A stretch of 64,000 nt of DNA from Pacificibacter marinus (GCF_018860665.1 NZ_JAHKPK010000003.1:1-64000); one strand, 5' to 3'; positions 28,494 to 38,778 are shown, counted from the first letter of the stretch. The notes: generated by a model not told the origin, from the letters alone. Program-made: numbers and translations.

Positions 28494-28666
28494 GACATAA
28501 CGGACCAGATCACCTGATCAGTTAAACGAGGTCTGGATCCCGCCCCTGCGACGGGGTCCGACACGTAAATTTCACTCATTTTGGCATCGATTGTACACGC
28601 AATAGATCGGCCCGCCCGCTGTGCGCAATCGACCGCCAACATCCTCGACCGTTCAATGGAGACATA
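28494..28666 (+). promoter_or_regulatory. xylF-xylH intercistronic structure
   Basis: The 173-bp gap holds a GC-rich dyad around 28535-28561 (GGA..CCCC / GGGG..TCC) that would form a hairpin after the binding-protein gene. There is no T-run, so read-through into xylH is expected. This fits a higher level of XylF than of the permease. The remainder has no coding signal. Confidence 0.4.
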
Positions 28667-29962
28667 ATGTCTGACCAATCAAACGCCAAGTCGCCCCCAA
28701 AACGCAGCTTTTTGCAATCTCTTGAAATCGATCTGCGCCTTCTTGGCATGATTGGCGCCTTTCTCGCCGTTTGCCTTGTCTTTAACCTGTTGACTGATGG
28801 TCGTTTTTTGACGCCGCGCAACATTTTCAACCTATCGATCCAGACCGTTTCAGTCGCCATCATGGCCACGGGCATGGTTTTCGTCATCGTCACGCGACAT
28901 ATCGATCTGTCTGTGGGCGCGCTTTTGGCGACATGTACTGCGGTCATGGGCATGATGCAGACATCATGGCTGCCAAATATCTTAGGGCTTGAGCTTGGGC
29001 ATCCGCTTATCCCTTGGATCACGATTATCGCAGGGCTGTTGATCGGAGCTTTGATTGGCGCAGCACAGGGCTGGTTGATCGGGTATCACGGCATCCCAGC
29101 CTTCATCGTCACACTCGGCGGATTGTTGATTTGGCGCAACGTTGGTTGGCACCTCACAGACGGTGCTACAATCGGTCCGCTCGACAAGACCTTTATCCTT
29201 TTTGGCGGCATCAACGGCACACTTGGCGCAACATGGAGTTGGATTGTGGGCATAGCAGCCGCTGCCATCTCATTGTTTTTCATCTGGTCGGGTCGAAAAA
29301 CGAAAATACAGCACGGATTTCCGGTCAAACCAATGTGGGCCGAATTTACCGTGATGGCCCTGATCACAGGGGCGATATTAGGCTTCGTCGCAACCTTGAA
29401 CGCTTATACTGTTCCGACGCGTGTGATTGCCCGCAACCCCGCCCTGTTTAGCTGTGAATCAGCGGAAGGCTGTGTTGCGGCTTACGGCATACCCTATTCG
29501 GTTTTGGTGTTGATCGCTGTTGCCATCGTTATGACCGTGATTGCCCTGCGCACACGCCTGGGACGCTACATTTTTGCGACAGGCGGCAACCCTGATGCGG
29601 CGGAACTTTCGGGCATCAACACACGCTTTTTGACTGTAAAAATCTTTGCGATGGTCGGCGTGCTTTGCGCCCTTGCAGGCATCATCGCCTCGGCGCGCCT
29701 TGGATATCACACAAACGATATCGGCACACTCGACGAGCTGCGCGTGATTGCGGCTGCTGTGATTGGTGGCACGGCTTTGTCTGGTGGCGTCGGGACGATT
29801 TATGGTGCGATCATCGGCGCATTGATCATGCAGTCTTTGCAATCGGGCATGGCCATGGTCGGTGTCGATGCCCCCTATCAAAATATCGTCGTCGGCGCCG
29901 TGCTTGTTTTGGCCGTCTGGATCGACATCCAATACCGCAAACGTCTGGGAGGTAAGTCATGA
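28667..29962 (+). CDS. xylH: D-xylose ABC transporter permease
   Basis: 431-residue inner-membrane permease of the sugar (BPD_transp_2) family. It has about ten to twelve hydrophobic segments, the LSVGAL block near 83, and the C-terminal family block GRYIFATGGNPDAAELSGI followed by GGTALSGGVGTIYGAIIGAL. The length and the long central loops with Cys-containing FSCESAEGCVAAYG match XylH rather than the shorter RbsC. Its stop overlaps the xylG start by 4 bp. Confidence 0.92.
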   Translation: MSDQSNAKSPPKRSFLQSLEIDLRLLGMIGAFLAVCLVFNLLTDGRFLTPRNIFNLSIQTVSVAIMATGMVFVIVTRHIDLSVGALLATCTAVMGMMQTSWLPNILGLELGHPLIPWITIIAGLLIGALIGAAQGWLIGYHGIPAFIVTLGGLLIWRNVGWHLTDGATIGPLDKTFILFGGINGTLGATWSWIVGIAAAAISLFFIWSGRKTKIQHGFPVKPMWAEFTVMALITGAILGFVATLNAYTVPTRVIARNPALFSCESAEGCVAAYGIPYSVLVLIAVAIVMTVIALRTRLGRYIFATGGNPDAAELSGINTRFLTVKIFAMVGVLCALAGIIASARLGYHTNDIGTLDELRVIAAAVIGGTALSGGVGTIYGAIIGALIMQSLQSGMAMVGVDAPYQNIVVGAVLVLAVWIDIQYRKRLGGKS

Positions 29963-30708
29963 GCACGCCCTTAGTAGAAATGAAGAATGTCTCTATTGCC
30001 TTTGGTGGCGTACGCGCAGTTGATAATGTGAGCATCGATTTGCATGCAGGCGAAGTTGTTGGTCTTTTGGGTCACAATGGCGCTGGAAAATCGACGTTAA
30101 TCAAGATGCTGTCTGGAGCCTATAAAATGGATTCCGGCGAAATCTGGATCGAAGGCAACAAAGCCACGATCAATTCCCCGCGTGACAGTCGTGACTATAA
30201 TATCGAGACGATTTATCAGACACTTGCATTAGCGGATAATCTGGACGCGGCCTCAAACCTGTTCTTGGGGCGCGAATTGACCACGCCTTTTGGGTTTGTC
30301 GATGACAGCCGAATGGAATCTGAAACCCGCAAAATCATGGCGCGGCTGAACCCCAATTTCAAGAAACTCAAAGAACCTGTGTCGGCCTTATCTGGTGGGC
30401 AACGCCAATCTGTCGCCATTGCCCGCGCGGTGTATTTCAACGCGAAAATCTTGATCATGGATGAACCCACGGCTGCGCTTGGAGTCCATGAAACCGCCAT
30501 GGTCGCGGAATTGATCGGCGAGTTGAAAAAGCAAGGTCTGGGCATCTTTTTGATCAGCCACGACACGCGTGAAATGATGGAGCTGTGCGACCGCGTAGCG
30601 GTTATGAAAAACGGTCAATTGATCGGCTCAGAACGCGTCGAGGATGTTACAGAAGATGACATTCTATCAATGATCATTCTGGGTAAAAACCCAAAGGCAG
30701 CAGCATGA
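29959..30708 (+). CDS. xylG: D-xylose ABC transporter ATPase, single-domain form
   Basis: 249-residue ATP-binding subunit with Walker A GHNGAGKS (about 36-43), signature LSGGQRQ and Walker B LIMDEPTAALG. Unlike the 500-residue double ATPase of enterobacteria it has one nucleotide-binding domain, as in alphaproteobacterial FrcA-type systems, so it presumably works as a homodimer. It overlaps both xylH and xylB by 4 bp. The Ala-Leu-Gly after the Walker B Thr is the usual sugar-family variant. Confidence 0.9.
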   Translation: MSTPLVEMKNVSIAFGGVRAVDNVSIDLHAGEVVGLLGHNGAGKSTLIKMLSGAYKMDSGEIWIEGNKATINSPRDSRDYNIETIYQTLALADNLDAASNLFLGRELTTPFGFVDDSRMESETRKIMARLNPNFKKLKEPVSALSGGQRQSVAIARAVYFNAKILIMDEPTAALGVHETAMVAELIGELKKQGLGIFLISHDTREMMELCDRVAVMKNGQLIGSERVEDVTEDDILSMIILGKNPKAAA

Positions 30709-32144
30709 CATATATCGGACTAGACCTCGGAACCTCTTCGCTCAAAGCGATTTTGATCGACGAAAACCAATCTGTAATCGCCGAACAGGCTGTCGCCCTC
30801 AGCGTCTCTCGGCCCCATGACGGATGGTCTGAGCAAGATCCAAAGTCATGGATCGACGCCACAGGCACGGCCATGAAAGCCCTTGCCGCACAGGCTGATC
30901 TGTCAGGCGTGCGCGGGATTGGGCTGTCGGGCCATATGCACGGCGCCACGTTGTTGGACGGCGCAGATCAGGTGCTCAGGCCTTGTATTTTGTGGAATGA
31001 TACGCGGTCTTTCCATGAAGCCGCAACCTTGGACGCGGACCCGCAGTTTCGTGACATATCTGGCAATATTGTCTTTGCAGGTTTCACCGCCCCCAAGGTG
31101 GCATGGGTGAAAAACAACGAACCTGATGTCTTTGATAAAATTGCGAAAGTGCTGTTGCCGAAAGACTATTTGCGTCTGTTCTTGATTGGCGATCATGTTG
31201 CTGAAATGTCAGATGCTGCGGGCACTAGCTGGCTTGACGTTGCCAAGCGCGACTGGAGTGACGCCTTGTTGGCGGCAACCGAACTGGCCCGAAATCACAT
31301 GCCTCGGCTGGTCGAGGGCTCAGAGGTCTCTGGCACCCTGCGTGATGCTTTGGCAGCCGAATGGGGCCTGCCAAAAAATGTCGTCGTAGCCGGTGGCGGT
31401 GGCGACAATGCGGCAAGCGCGATTGGTGCGGGTGTTGTGAACAAAGGCGATGCCTTTGTGTCGCTTGGCACCTCTGGCGTTTTATTCGCCGCCTCAGATG
31501 CCTATCAACCCGATGCGGCCAGTGCTGTGCACACATTCTGTCACGCGGTTCCAAACATGTGGCATCAAATGGGGGTGATTTTGGCCGCGACGGATGCGTT
31601 GCAATGGCTCAGCAAAATCACGGGAAAATCAGCGCCTGAATTGACCCAAAACTTAGGCACGCTGCAGGCCCCTGGACGGACGCTGTTCTTGCCTTACTTG
31701 GGTGGCGAACGCACCCCGCATAACAACACAGATATTCGCGGACAGTTCTTGCATTTGGATCACGGCACAGATGTGGAAAGCATGACACGTGCTGTTTTAG
31801 AAGGCGTCGCTTTCGCCTTTGCCGATTGCCACGATGCGCTGCTGTCAACCGGCACAGTGATTGAACGCGCTATCGCCATGGGGGGCGGGGCAAAATCTGA
31901 CTATTGGTTGGACGCGATTTCAACCGCGCTTGGCGTGTCATTGCTGGTGCCACAATCCGGTGATTTTGGCGCCGCACTGGGTGCTGCACGTCTTGCCATG
32001 ATGGCCGCGACAGGTGCTGGCGTCGAGATCGCGACCTTGCCGCCGATTGCCAAAACAATCCGTCCAAATACACAACTTCAACCTGCATTCAACGACGCGC
32101 ATGATCGTTACAAGCGCGCTTACTCTGCTCTAAAGGGCCTTTAA
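30705..32144 (+). CDS. xylB: Xylulokinase
   Basis: 479 residues, FGGY kinase family. The phosphate-binding start [15 protein letters not shown], the substrate Asp/His region [12 protein letters not shown] and the C-terminal ATP-binding block [13 protein letters not shown] are present. It phosphorylates D-xylulose to xylulose 5-phosphate for the pentose phosphate pathway. It lies between xylG (4-bp overlap) and xylA (2-bp gap), so it is part of the same transcript. The length and motif set match XylB, rather than glycerol kinase or ribulokinase. Confidence 0.93.
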   Translation: MTYIGLDLGTSSLKAILIDENQSVIAEQAVALSVSRPHDGWSEQDPKSWIDATGTAMKALAAQADLSGVRGIGLSGHMHGATLLDGADQVLRPCILWNDTRSFHEAATLDADPQFRDISGNIVFAGFTAPKVAWVKNNEPDVFDKIAKVLLPKDYLRLFLIGDHVAEMSDAAGTSWLDVAKRDWSDALLAATELARNHMPRLVEGSEVSGTLRDALAAEWGLPKNVVVAGGGGDNAASAIGAGVVNKGDAFVSLGTSGVLFAASDAYQPDAASAVHTFCHAVPNMWHQMGVILAATDALQWLSKITGKSAPELTQNLGTLQAPGRTLFLPYLGGERTPHNNTDIRGQFLHLDHGTDVESMTRAVLEGVAFAFADCHDALLSTGTVIERAIAMGGGAKSDYWLDAISTALGVSLLVPQSGDFGAALGAARLAMMAATGAGVEIATLPPIAKTIRPNTQLQPAFNDAHDRYKRAYSALKGL

Positions 32145-32146
32145 AT

Positions 32147-33448
32147 ATGACCGACTTTTTCAAAAACATCCCCGCAATCAAATACGAGGGCCCAGACAGC
32201 GACAACGATTTTGCGTTCCGTCATTACAACCCTGATGAAATGATCATGGGCAAGCCGATGAAGGATCACCTGCGCTTTGCGGCAGCCTATTGGCATTCTT
32301 TTGCTTGGGAGGGTGGCGATCCCTTTGGCGGACAAACCTTTGATCGTCCTTGGTTTGGCAACACCATCGAACACGCGAAACTCAAAGCAGATGTGGCGTT
32401 CGAGATGTTCTCGATCTTGGATGTGCCTTACTTTTGCTTTCATGACGTTGACGTGCGTCCAGAGGGCAAAACCTTTGCAGAGAACACCAAAAACCTAGAG
32501 ACCATCGTCGATTACTTCGGCGAAAAGATGGACGAGACCGGCGTGAAGCTTTTGTGGGGCACCGCGAACCTGTTTTCGCATGTCCGCTTCATGTCTGGGG
32601 CTGCGACAAACCCTGATCCTGACGTTTTTGCCTTTTCTGCGGCGACCATCAAAACCTGTATGGACGCCACGATGAAACTCGGCGGTGAAAACTATGTCCT
32701 TTGGGGCGGACGCGAAGGGTATGAGACGCTGCTCAACACCGACATGGGGCGCGAACGCGCACAAGCGGGTCGCATGTTGCAGATGGTGGTCGATTACAAA
32801 TACAAGATGGGCTTCAAAGGCGCGATTCTGATCGAGCCCAAGCCACAAGAGCCAACCAAACATCAATATGATTACGATGTTGCGACGGTTTATGGCTTTC
32901 TCAAAGACTTCGGTCTAGAGGGCGAAGTTCAGGTCAATATCGAACAAGGCCACGCGATCCTTGCAGGACATTCGTTCGAACATGAATTGGCGATGGCGCG
33001 CGAGTTGGGCATCTTTGGCTCCATAGACATGAACCGCAATGATTATCAATCGGGCTGGGATACAGACCAGTTCCCCAACAATGTGCCTGAAATGGCATTG
33101 GCCTATTACGAGGTTTTGCGCGCAGGTGGCTTTAAAACCGGTGGCACAAACTTTGACGCGAAATTGCGGCGTCAGTCCTTGGATGCAGAAGACCTGATCC
33201 TCGCCCATGTCGGCGGCATGGATGCCTGTGCATCCGGTCTCAAAGCAGCAGCCGCGATGTTAGAGGATGGCAAATTGGAAGCGGCGCGCGATGCACGCTA
33301 TGCGGGCTGGACCACGGTTGACGGGGCGAACCTGTTGCAAAGTGATTTATCCACTATTTACGATCAAGTCCTTGCCAACAACACGGATCCAAAACCACAG
33401 TCTGGCCGTCAAGAACGCCTTGAAAACTTGGTCAACAGATACCTGTAA
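32147..33448 (+). CDS. xylA: Xylose isomerase
   Basis: 433 residues, type II xylose isomerase. The N-terminal [13 protein letters not shown] and the catalytic/metal blocks [10 protein letters not shown] (His/Asp pair), [36 protein letters not shown] and [17 protein letters not shown] are all intact. It converts D-xylose to D-xylulose in the cytoplasm using divalent metal. It is the last gene of the xyl operon. An 11-bp-stem hairpin follows 20 bp after the stop. Confidence 0.95.
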   Translation: MTDFFKNIPAIKYEGPDSDNDFAFRHYNPDEMIMGKPMKDHLRFAAAYWHSFAWEGGDPFGGQTFDRPWFGNTIEHAKLKADVAFEMFSILDVPYFCFHDVDVRPEGKTFAENTKNLETIVDYFGEKMDETGVKLLWGTANLFSHVRFMSGAATNPDPDVFAFSAATIKTCMDATMKLGGENYVLWGGREGYETLLNTDMGRERAQAGRMLQMVVDYKYKMGFKGAILIEPKPQEPTKHQYDYDVATVYGFLKDFGLEGEVQVNIEQGHAILAGHSFEHELAMARELGIFGSIDMNRNDYQSGWDTDQFPNNVPEMALAYYEVLRAGGFKTGGTNFDAKLRRQSLDAEDLILAHVGGMDACASGLKAAAAMLEDGKLEAARDARYAGWTTVDGANLLQSDLSTIYDQVLANNTDPKPQSGRQERLENLVNRYL

Positions 33449-33468
33449 CGTACAACAGTGAACCACTG

Positions 33469-33498
33469 GCTTTGCCGCGAACACAATCGCGGCAAAGC
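33469..33498 (+). terminator. Hairpin after xylA
   Basis: A perfect 11-bp inverted repeat GCTTTGCCGCG-N8-CGCGGCAAAGC begins 20 bp after the xylA stop. It lacks a T-run, so it may protect the 3' end or give weak termination. The stronger hairpin at 33625-33661 could finish the job. Confidence 0.6.
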
Positions 33499-33624
33499 AC
33501 TCAAAATGCGACTTATGTCTAGATTTTCAAGGCAGCCAACACCGCCGCACTTATGTGTCGCCCGCCTTTTGGTTCCCCAAACAGTTCTCAAACCAATAGT
33601 GCAAAGATGCGCAGTCTTTCATCA

Positions 33625-33661
33625 TAAAAAAGGGCCGTGAACAATGCTCGCGGCCCTTTTT
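33625..33661. terminator. Bidirectional rho-independent terminator between xyl and LysM-SBP genes
   Basis: AAAAAA-GGGCCG...CGGCCC-TTTTT. A 7-bp GC stem flanked by A and T runs works in both orientations. It ends the convergent minus-strand gene 20 bp past its stop and can stop read-through from the xyl operon. Confidence 0.8.
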
Positions 33662-33681
33662 AATCATTTACGATCATAGCT

Positions 33682-34719
33682 TTACTGAAGTTGTGCCCAG
33701 AACGCTTCGAGGTGACGCCCAACGATTTCGTGGTAACGCCCATCCGCTTTGAGTGCGCGCAGGCCTTCGTTTACGCGGTACAAATGTGCTGTGGCGCGCC
33801 AATGTGTTTTGGATACCACAACATGCAAGCCCCCCTCAGATATTGGCCGCTCAAGCGGCAAAATAATATCCCGCAGGCCCATTTCCACGATCAGGTTTGC
33901 CCCCAAAAACAGATTAACGGAGGCCGCGTCAGCTTCACCGTCCATAACCTTTTGCATACAAGCGTTCGCGTCTGCAGCACGTACAATCGTCACAACGCCG
34001 TTATTGAGCCAGTCACGACCTTCGCGTTCCAAGTCATAAGTAAAGTAGCCGTCGGGGCGACAAATGCTTTTGCCTGCAAGGTCTTCATCGGTGTTGAATT
34101 CAAAGGCATTGTCGTTTTTGACAAACAACATAATCGGCACAGTGATCAAAGAGTCAGAGTACAGAAAATTCTGACAGCGAAATTCTTCTGGCTTTGCGTC
34201 ACAATTGCCATGGCCCCAAGGGAATCCCATGTCGAAGTCTTTTTCCTTTAACAAAGGATCAAGATGTTGGCTCCAGTCATCATTCCACGTGACGGAATAG
34301 GTCACAGGGGATGGCGCCAATTCCATGGCCGCGTTAACGATTTCTGTGACCATCCCACCACCAGGCAGATCTCTGTCGGTGAAAGGCGCATAATTGGACC
34401 CTGTCAGGAACTTAAGATCGGCATTATCATCCAACAAAGGGGTTGGATCGGCTGCGGTTTGATCCGCTGTACATGGAATATAGATCTGAGAGCCCGGCAC
34501 CAAGGTCGTGCCGTTCAATTTGCCTTGGTTCGCATAATAGATCAGCGTCCAAGCCTGTGCACTGCCATATTCGCGCTCTGCCACCTGAAACAGGGTATCA
34601 CTATCAGTCACAGTGTAATTGACGTTACACGCAGCATTGGCAGCACCTGCCCCCCAAAGGGCAAACACGCTGGCAGCCGCGTAGATAGGCAGAGACTTGA
34701 GTAATTGACGTTTTGTCAT
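33682..34719 (-). CDS. Secreted LysM-solute-binding fusion protein (copy 1)
   Basis: 345 residues. A signal peptide (cut after ANA, about residue 30) is followed by a LysM domain (about 33-82; YTVTDSDTLFQVAEREYG..IYIPC) and an amino-acid-type family 3 solute-binding domain (about 100-340). The second domain carries conserved Cys pairs near FPWGHGNCD..FRC and SICRPD..NACMQKVMDGEADA. It is paralogous to the next gene upstream, 11 bp away. No permease or ATPase accompanies them. LysM binds peptidoglycan, so the binding domain would be wall-tethered; a sensing or scavenging role is inferred, not shown. An AGGGGAT site precedes the ATG. Confidence 0.75.
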   Translation of the reverse strand: MTKRQLLKSLPIYAAASVFALWGAGAANAACNVNYTVTDSDTLFQVAEREYGSAQAWTLIYYANQGKLNGTTLVPGSQIYIPCTADQTAADPTPLLDDNADLKFLTGSNYAPFTDRDLPGGGMVTEIVNAAMELAPSPVTYSVTWNDDWSQHLDPLLKEKDFDMGFPWGHGNCDAKPEEFRCQNFLYSDSLITVPIMLFVKNDNAFEFNTDEDLAGKSICRPDGYFTYDLEREGRDWLNNGVVTIVRAADANACMQKVMDGEADAASVNLFLGANLIVEMGLRDIILPLERPISEGGLHVVVSKTHWRATAHLYRVNEGLRALKADGRYHEIVGRHLEAFWAQLQ

Positions 34720-34730
34720 CTGCTATCCCC

Positions 34731-35813
34731 TTAGAAGTTGGCCCAAATGAGCGACATGTGATCTTCAACGATTTTCTGGTAAGACCCGTCTTCGCGAATG
34801 CCTGCAAGGCCTGCATTGATGACATCAAGCATCTCTTGCGCCTGTGGATGCGATTGGTGCACCAAAACATAGAGCGCTTGCAAAGACATCGGGTGGTTCA
34901 TCACGTTGACTTGATCTTTAATGTCCATGGTCTTCATCACTTCACGACCTTGGAATTCGTTGCCGCCAACAAAATCAACATCGCCCGCCAACATCATCGC
35001 GAAACAGTCTTGGATGGTGGGGGCGCGTTTCAATTCGACCTTGCCGTCTTTCAACCAGTTGCGTCCGTTTTCATCCATGTCCCATGCAAGTGTGTTGTCT
35101 TGACGACAGATAGAATGACCGATGATGTCGTCGTCCGTGTTGAATTGCAGCCCGCTGGCCTTGCTCGCAAAGACCAATTCGAGCATCTCGAACATCGGAT
35201 CTGAGAATAAAAAGCTGGTGCAACGGTAGTTTTCAGGGTCGCGGTCACAGTTTGGCTTGTACCAAGGAAAGCCCATATCCAACAAAGCATTGGACAACAT
35301 CGGATCGAAATGTGAGCCCCAGTCGGTGATAAAGTGGATCGCATGGCCTTGCTCAGGGGCGGCTTTGGTCATCGCTGCGTCGACGATATCCGTGATCAAA
35401 CCACCGTTATGCGAGTTTTGGTCGGAATAGGGTTCGCGACCATTGCCGGTCAAAATATTAATTTTTGTGCGTACAGAAGCATCACCACGGGGCACAACCA
35501 CGGCTTGTGTCGTGATAGGCTCTGCATCGGCAACCACTTCACGGCCACCGGGCAAGCCCGTCGGCAGCCCATCAATACATGGCATATCAAGACGCATACC
35601 AACACCCAGATTGCTTGGGCGCGGGCCGATGCTAGAAATGTTCTGGCTGTGAATCAACGTCCAACGCCCAACGTCTTTATAGTGCTCATCCGCGATCAAC
35701 GACAGGCTATCACCACGTTGAACCACATAAACACCACCGCATGTTTCAGCCATAGCCGGCGCCGCAGCAAATCCTAATAGCCCCGTTGCAAGCGCAGCAA
35801 TCGTCTTTTTCAT
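34731..35813 (-). CDS. Secreted LysM-solute-binding fusion protein (copy 2)
   Basis: 360 residues from the ATG at 35813, chosen for the AGGAC site and for the signal peptide that starts there (cut after AMA, about residue 22). The LysM domain (about 27-75; YVVQRGDSLSLIADEHYK) is better conserved than in copy 1. A linker of about 40 residues leads to the family 3 solute-binding domain. It shares with copy 1 the blocks DMGFPW, NCD..P..RC, FLFSDP and SICRQD and the same Cys positions. The pair are tandem duplicates that have diverged strongly. Longer frames to 35831 or 35867 add residues without a signal-peptide pattern. Confidence 0.75.
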   Translation of the reverse strand: MKKTIAALATGLLGFAAAPAMAETCGGVYVVQRGDSLSLIADEHYKDVGRWTLIHSQNISSIGPRPSNLGVGMRLDMPCIDGLPTGLPGGREVVADAEPITTQAVVVPRGDASVRTKINILTGNGREPYSDQNSHNGGLITDIVDAAMTKAAPEQGHAIHFITDWGSHFDPMLSNALLDMGFPWYKPNCDRDPENYRCTSFLFSDPMFEMLELVFASKASGLQFNTDDDIIGHSICRQDNTLAWDMDENGRNWLKDGKVELKRAPTIQDCFAMMLAGDVDFVGGNEFQGREVMKTMDIKDQVNVMNHPMSLQALYVLVHQSHPQAQEMLDVINAGLAGIREDGSYQKIVEDHMSLIWANF

Positions 35814-35930
35814 CGTATTTGTCCTATTCATAGCACTGCAACAGACAGCCTTTGGTCTGCGCAGCAAAAAAGCTGTGCATCAAAAACTCTGCCTCAAAAT
35901 GACACAAAGCTTAGACACGTGATGTTATGG

Positions 35931-35957
35931 GAAAAACGCAGCCCTCCCCGGCTGCGC
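35931..35957 (-). terminator. Rho-independent terminator between the membrane protein and LysM-SBP genes
   Basis: Read on the minus strand, a GCAGCC/GGCTGC stem is followed by a run of five T. It lies just after the stop of the 35964-36764 gene. Because it stands before the LysM-solute-binding pair, that pair probably has its own promoter in 35814-35930. Confidence 0.7.
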
Positions 35958-35963
35958 TTTGAT

Positions 35964-36764
35964 TTATTGACCGACGAAAGTGGTCATAATGGCATTCGTG
36001 TTCACACGGCCAGAACTTAGCAAAAATGGCTCAGGAACTTTGATGGTCCCGTTTTCATACGCCATGTTGAGCATGTGATCGATCTCAGGCTGGCTCAGAT
36101 CTTTCGCAGTTGCATCCAAAACCATGCTGAACAAGGTCGCCGCTGCCAATTTGGCTTCACCGACCGTATCCGCAGGTGTCGCCGCAGTCGAAGATGTGCG
36201 CAATGCTGCGATGGTGCCTGCTGTCATTTGCGCCACAAAATCGTTTTCATCTACAGTATTAGCTGGTGTCGTCGGTTCTACGACTTGTGCAGCCATTGCC
36301 ACAGACGCCTCAGCCTCGGCACCGTTTGAAGCGCTCACAGTGGCGGCACCTTCCTCGCGCCCCAAACCGCCAGACCAGATGGTCAAACCAGCGATCACAA
36401 CAACCAATCCTGCGGCAATGCCGATCAGAAATTTATAAGATGGGCCGCTTGCCTCGGCCTGTAGAGCTTTGAGCGGAGCGTCTTGTGTGGTTTTTTGTGA
36501 GGTTTGAGATGTGTCCACCGGTTCAGAACCAGATGTCAATTCAACACCAAAATCATTCAACGCCTTGCCGCCCAATTTTAGATCGACGACATTTTCATCC
36601 ATTGGTCCAACAGATGTCGGCTGCAGCTGTTCCGTTCCCGCGGACGCGATGCTCTCGTGAACTTTAATGTTCGCTTGCGTTTCTACTTTTTCAATTTTCA
36701 ACGCGCTGCTGGCAGACCGCGCACCGTTAAATTCTTTGACTCTAACGTCTTTTGAGACACTCAT
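35964..36764 (-). CDS. Single-pass membrane protein of unknown function
   Basis: 266 residues from the ATG at 36764, where a GGGGG-containing ribosome-binding site fits; an ATG at 36779 is the alternative. The first 110 residues are polar and low in structure (Ser, Thr, Gln, Glu rich). One membrane helix follows (about 112-133, FLIGIAAGLVVVIAGLTIW), then an acidic Ala/Thr-rich segment and a C-terminal helical part (EAKLAAATLFSMVLDATAKD). I recognise no family. The topology suggests a cytoplasmic N-terminus and a periplasmic C-terminus. It precedes the LysM-solute-binding pair on the same strand, but a terminator separates them. Confidence 0.6.
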   Translation of the reverse strand: MSVSKDVRVKEFNGARSASSALKIEKVETQANIKVHESIASAGTEQLQPTSVGPMDENVVDLKLGGKALNDFGVELTSGSEPVDTSQTSQKTTQDAPLKALQAEASGPSYKFLIGIAAGLVVVIAGLTIWSGGLGREEGAATVSASNGAEAEASVAMAAQVVEPTTPANTVDENDFVAQMTAGTIAALRTSSTAATPADTVGEAKLAAATLFSMVLDATAKDLSQPEIDHMLNMAYENGTIKVPEPFLLSSGRVNTNAIMTTFVGQ

Positions 36765-36779
36765 GAACGCACCCCCCAT

Positions 36780-37332
36780 GGCACTTTACGCTAGGGAAAC
36801 GACAGAGAATCCCCGCGAAGGGTTAGATCAAAACGATGTGATCTTGTCAATATGATGTGGATGGAGGTCAATTACCCACAACATATAGCTCAGACCATCA
36901 CCTCTATGCTGAACGCTGCGCTCAAAGATCTTCGAATCGGGGGAATTTCAACCTAAAGCGTAATACCCTGTTCAGGCCAATTTGAACAGCATCACAGGCG
37001 CGCCCTGCATCATCGATAGCGGAAGTAGGCGCCTAGTCACCCAGGCTTTTGCTTAAAAAACACAGGTATCGCACACAAAATTCACCCCTATTTTGCTGCA
37101 ATCATTATGCAGCAACCCAAGCAAAAGGCCGACACCCCATCCTAGCTGTCCGCTTTGGTGGAAAAAACAAACATGGAAATAAAGACAGAACGTCTATCGT
37201 GAACCGCGCGGGCAATAGCCACAGTATGGTGTGTGTGTCGCCGTAAAACAGCGATGCGAAAATCAGCAGCCTCTTGCCAAACGCGTCTTGTCCCGCGTAG
37301 AGCAATAGCACCTTATCTATGCGGACTGAATT
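36780..37332. other. 553-bp intergenic region without a supported gene
   Basis: This divergent space between the membrane-protein gene and the Kdo transferase gene has stop codons in all frames at short intervals. The longest open frame (minus strand, 37105-37311, 68 codons) encodes a hydrophobic peptide with no recognisable family and no ribosome-binding site. I see no tRNA fold or strong terminator. Promoters for both flanking genes must lie here. Confidence 0.4.
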
Positions 37333-38655
37333 GTGTTTTTATACAGGCTACTTTTGACTCTTCTGACACCCTTGGCTGCGCTCATTGCGTTACGCCAAGT
37401 GCTGCGCGGTAAAGAAAGCCTGTCGGACATCAAAGAGCGATTTGGCGCGGGGCTGGCATCTGCGCCAATGTTGCCGGGGTCTACCCTTTGGTTTCACGGG
37501 GCATCAAACGGCGAATTGACCGCAGGACGCGCCTTGATCGAAGACGCCCTTGCACGCGACGGATTGCGGCATATCATTGTCACTGTCAACAACGTCACCG
37601 CGCGCCAACTGGTGCAAAACTGGGGGCTTGATCGCGTCAAGGTACGCCTCGCCCCACTGGATTTCAAACGCACGGTGCATCATTTTATCGCCTGCACACA
37701 GCCCGATGCCTTGATCACAATTGAAAACGAAATTTGGCCCAATCGTTTCACCCATTGCGCCGCACACGACATTCCGGTGATCGTTGTTGGCGCGCGTATG
37801 TCACAAAAAACCCTAGAGGGTTGGCAAAAATACGCGCCTGTATTGCGCAATATGACACGCCTGACTCTGGGCGCCATTACCGCGCTTGCCCCGCAAGACA
37901 CGGACTCGCAAGACCGTCTCATCGCGTTGGGTTTGGACGCAGAGCGCGTGTTGCCCCTGTTCAATCTCAAAAGCGGTGTTGATGTGACGGTCACATTGCC
38001 CGACGATGCCGCGCAATTGCGGACTTCGTTTCACAAAGATAAAACGGTTCTGGCGGCTTCGACCCATGACGGCGAAGATGAAATTATCCTTGAAAGTTTT
38101 GCGCATTTACGGAAATCGCATCCCGATCTTCGGCTGATATTGGCCCCACGCCACCCCGCACGTGCAGACAAAATTCAAGCGCTTGCCTTGACCTTTGGGT
38201 TGGATGTTTCTCGACGCAGTGCCCATGAGGCCCCAGATGACGCATCCGTCTATTTAGCTGACACCTTGGGCGAAATGGCCCTATGGTACGCGCTGGCAGG
38301 CATCACATTCGTGGGCGGGTCTTTGGTGGACAACGGCGGGCACACCCCGTTTGAACCCGTCCAATTTGGCTCGGTTGTGGTTCATGGGCCATTTGTGTCC
38401 AATCATGCACAGGCGTTTGAAGCATTGGCGCAGGCCGGTGGCGCGCTTAAAGTGAAAAACGCGGCAGATCTTGAAGCCACTTTGGACGCGCTTCTTGTGG
38501 CACCGAATGAGGCGGCACAATTGGCACAATCTGGCACCCAAGCTCTGGCAAAACTACGCACATCTGTCACAGCAACAGCCGCATTTTGGAGCGCTGTAGA
38601 CGATGCCATTCAGCTGCGCAAAGAGACAACATCTCGGATGAGATCCCGCCTCTAA
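37333..38655 (+). CDS. waaA: 3-deoxy-D-manno-octulosonic acid transferase (Kdo transferase)
   Basis: 440 residues, starting with GTG. An N-terminal membrane helix (LYRLLLTLLTPLAALIALR) is followed by a GT-B glycosyltransferase. The catalytic Glu60 in GASNGEL and the family blocks TIENEIWPNRF and FVGGSLVDNGGHTPFEPVQFG are present. It transfers Kdo from CMP-Kdo to lipid A precursor at the inner membrane, an essential step of lipopolysaccharide assembly. The ribosome-binding site is weak, so the start could lie a few codons away, but the membrane anchor supports GTG 37333. Confidence 0.88.
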   Translation: MFLYRLLLTLLTPLAALIALRQVLRGKESLSDIKERFGAGLASAPMLPGSTLWFHGASNGELTAGRALIEDALARDGLRHIIVTVNNVTARQLVQNWGLDRVKVRLAPLDFKRTVHHFIACTQPDALITIENEIWPNRFTHCAAHDIPVIVVGARMSQKTLEGWQKYAPVLRNMTRLTLGAITALAPQDTDSQDRLIALGLDAERVLPLFNLKSGVDVTVTLPDDAAQLRTSFHKDKTVLAASTHDGEDEIILESFAHLRKSHPDLRLILAPRHPARADKIQALALTFGLDVSRRSAHEAPDDASVYLADTLGEMALWYALAGITFVGGSLVDNGGHTPFEPVQFGSVVVHGPFVSNHAQAFEALAQAGGALKVKNAADLEATLDALLVAPNEAAQLAQSGTQALAKLRTSVTATAAFWSAVDDAIQLRKETTSRMRSRL

Positions 38656-38778
38656 GACTATGGATCAAGCGGGCAAAATGTCTAAATACAGTGCAAAAGC
38701 ACGAAAGTCGTTTTATAATGTCTTTCTATTTGCTAAGTTTTTGAAAAGACGTCGCGACACAAAACCGGAGCATTTGAG

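Noticed and set aside
37105-37311. 68-codon hydrophobic open frame in the 36.8-37.3 kb gap
   Set aside because: No ribosome-binding site, no family, and unlike the codon use of neighbouring genes.
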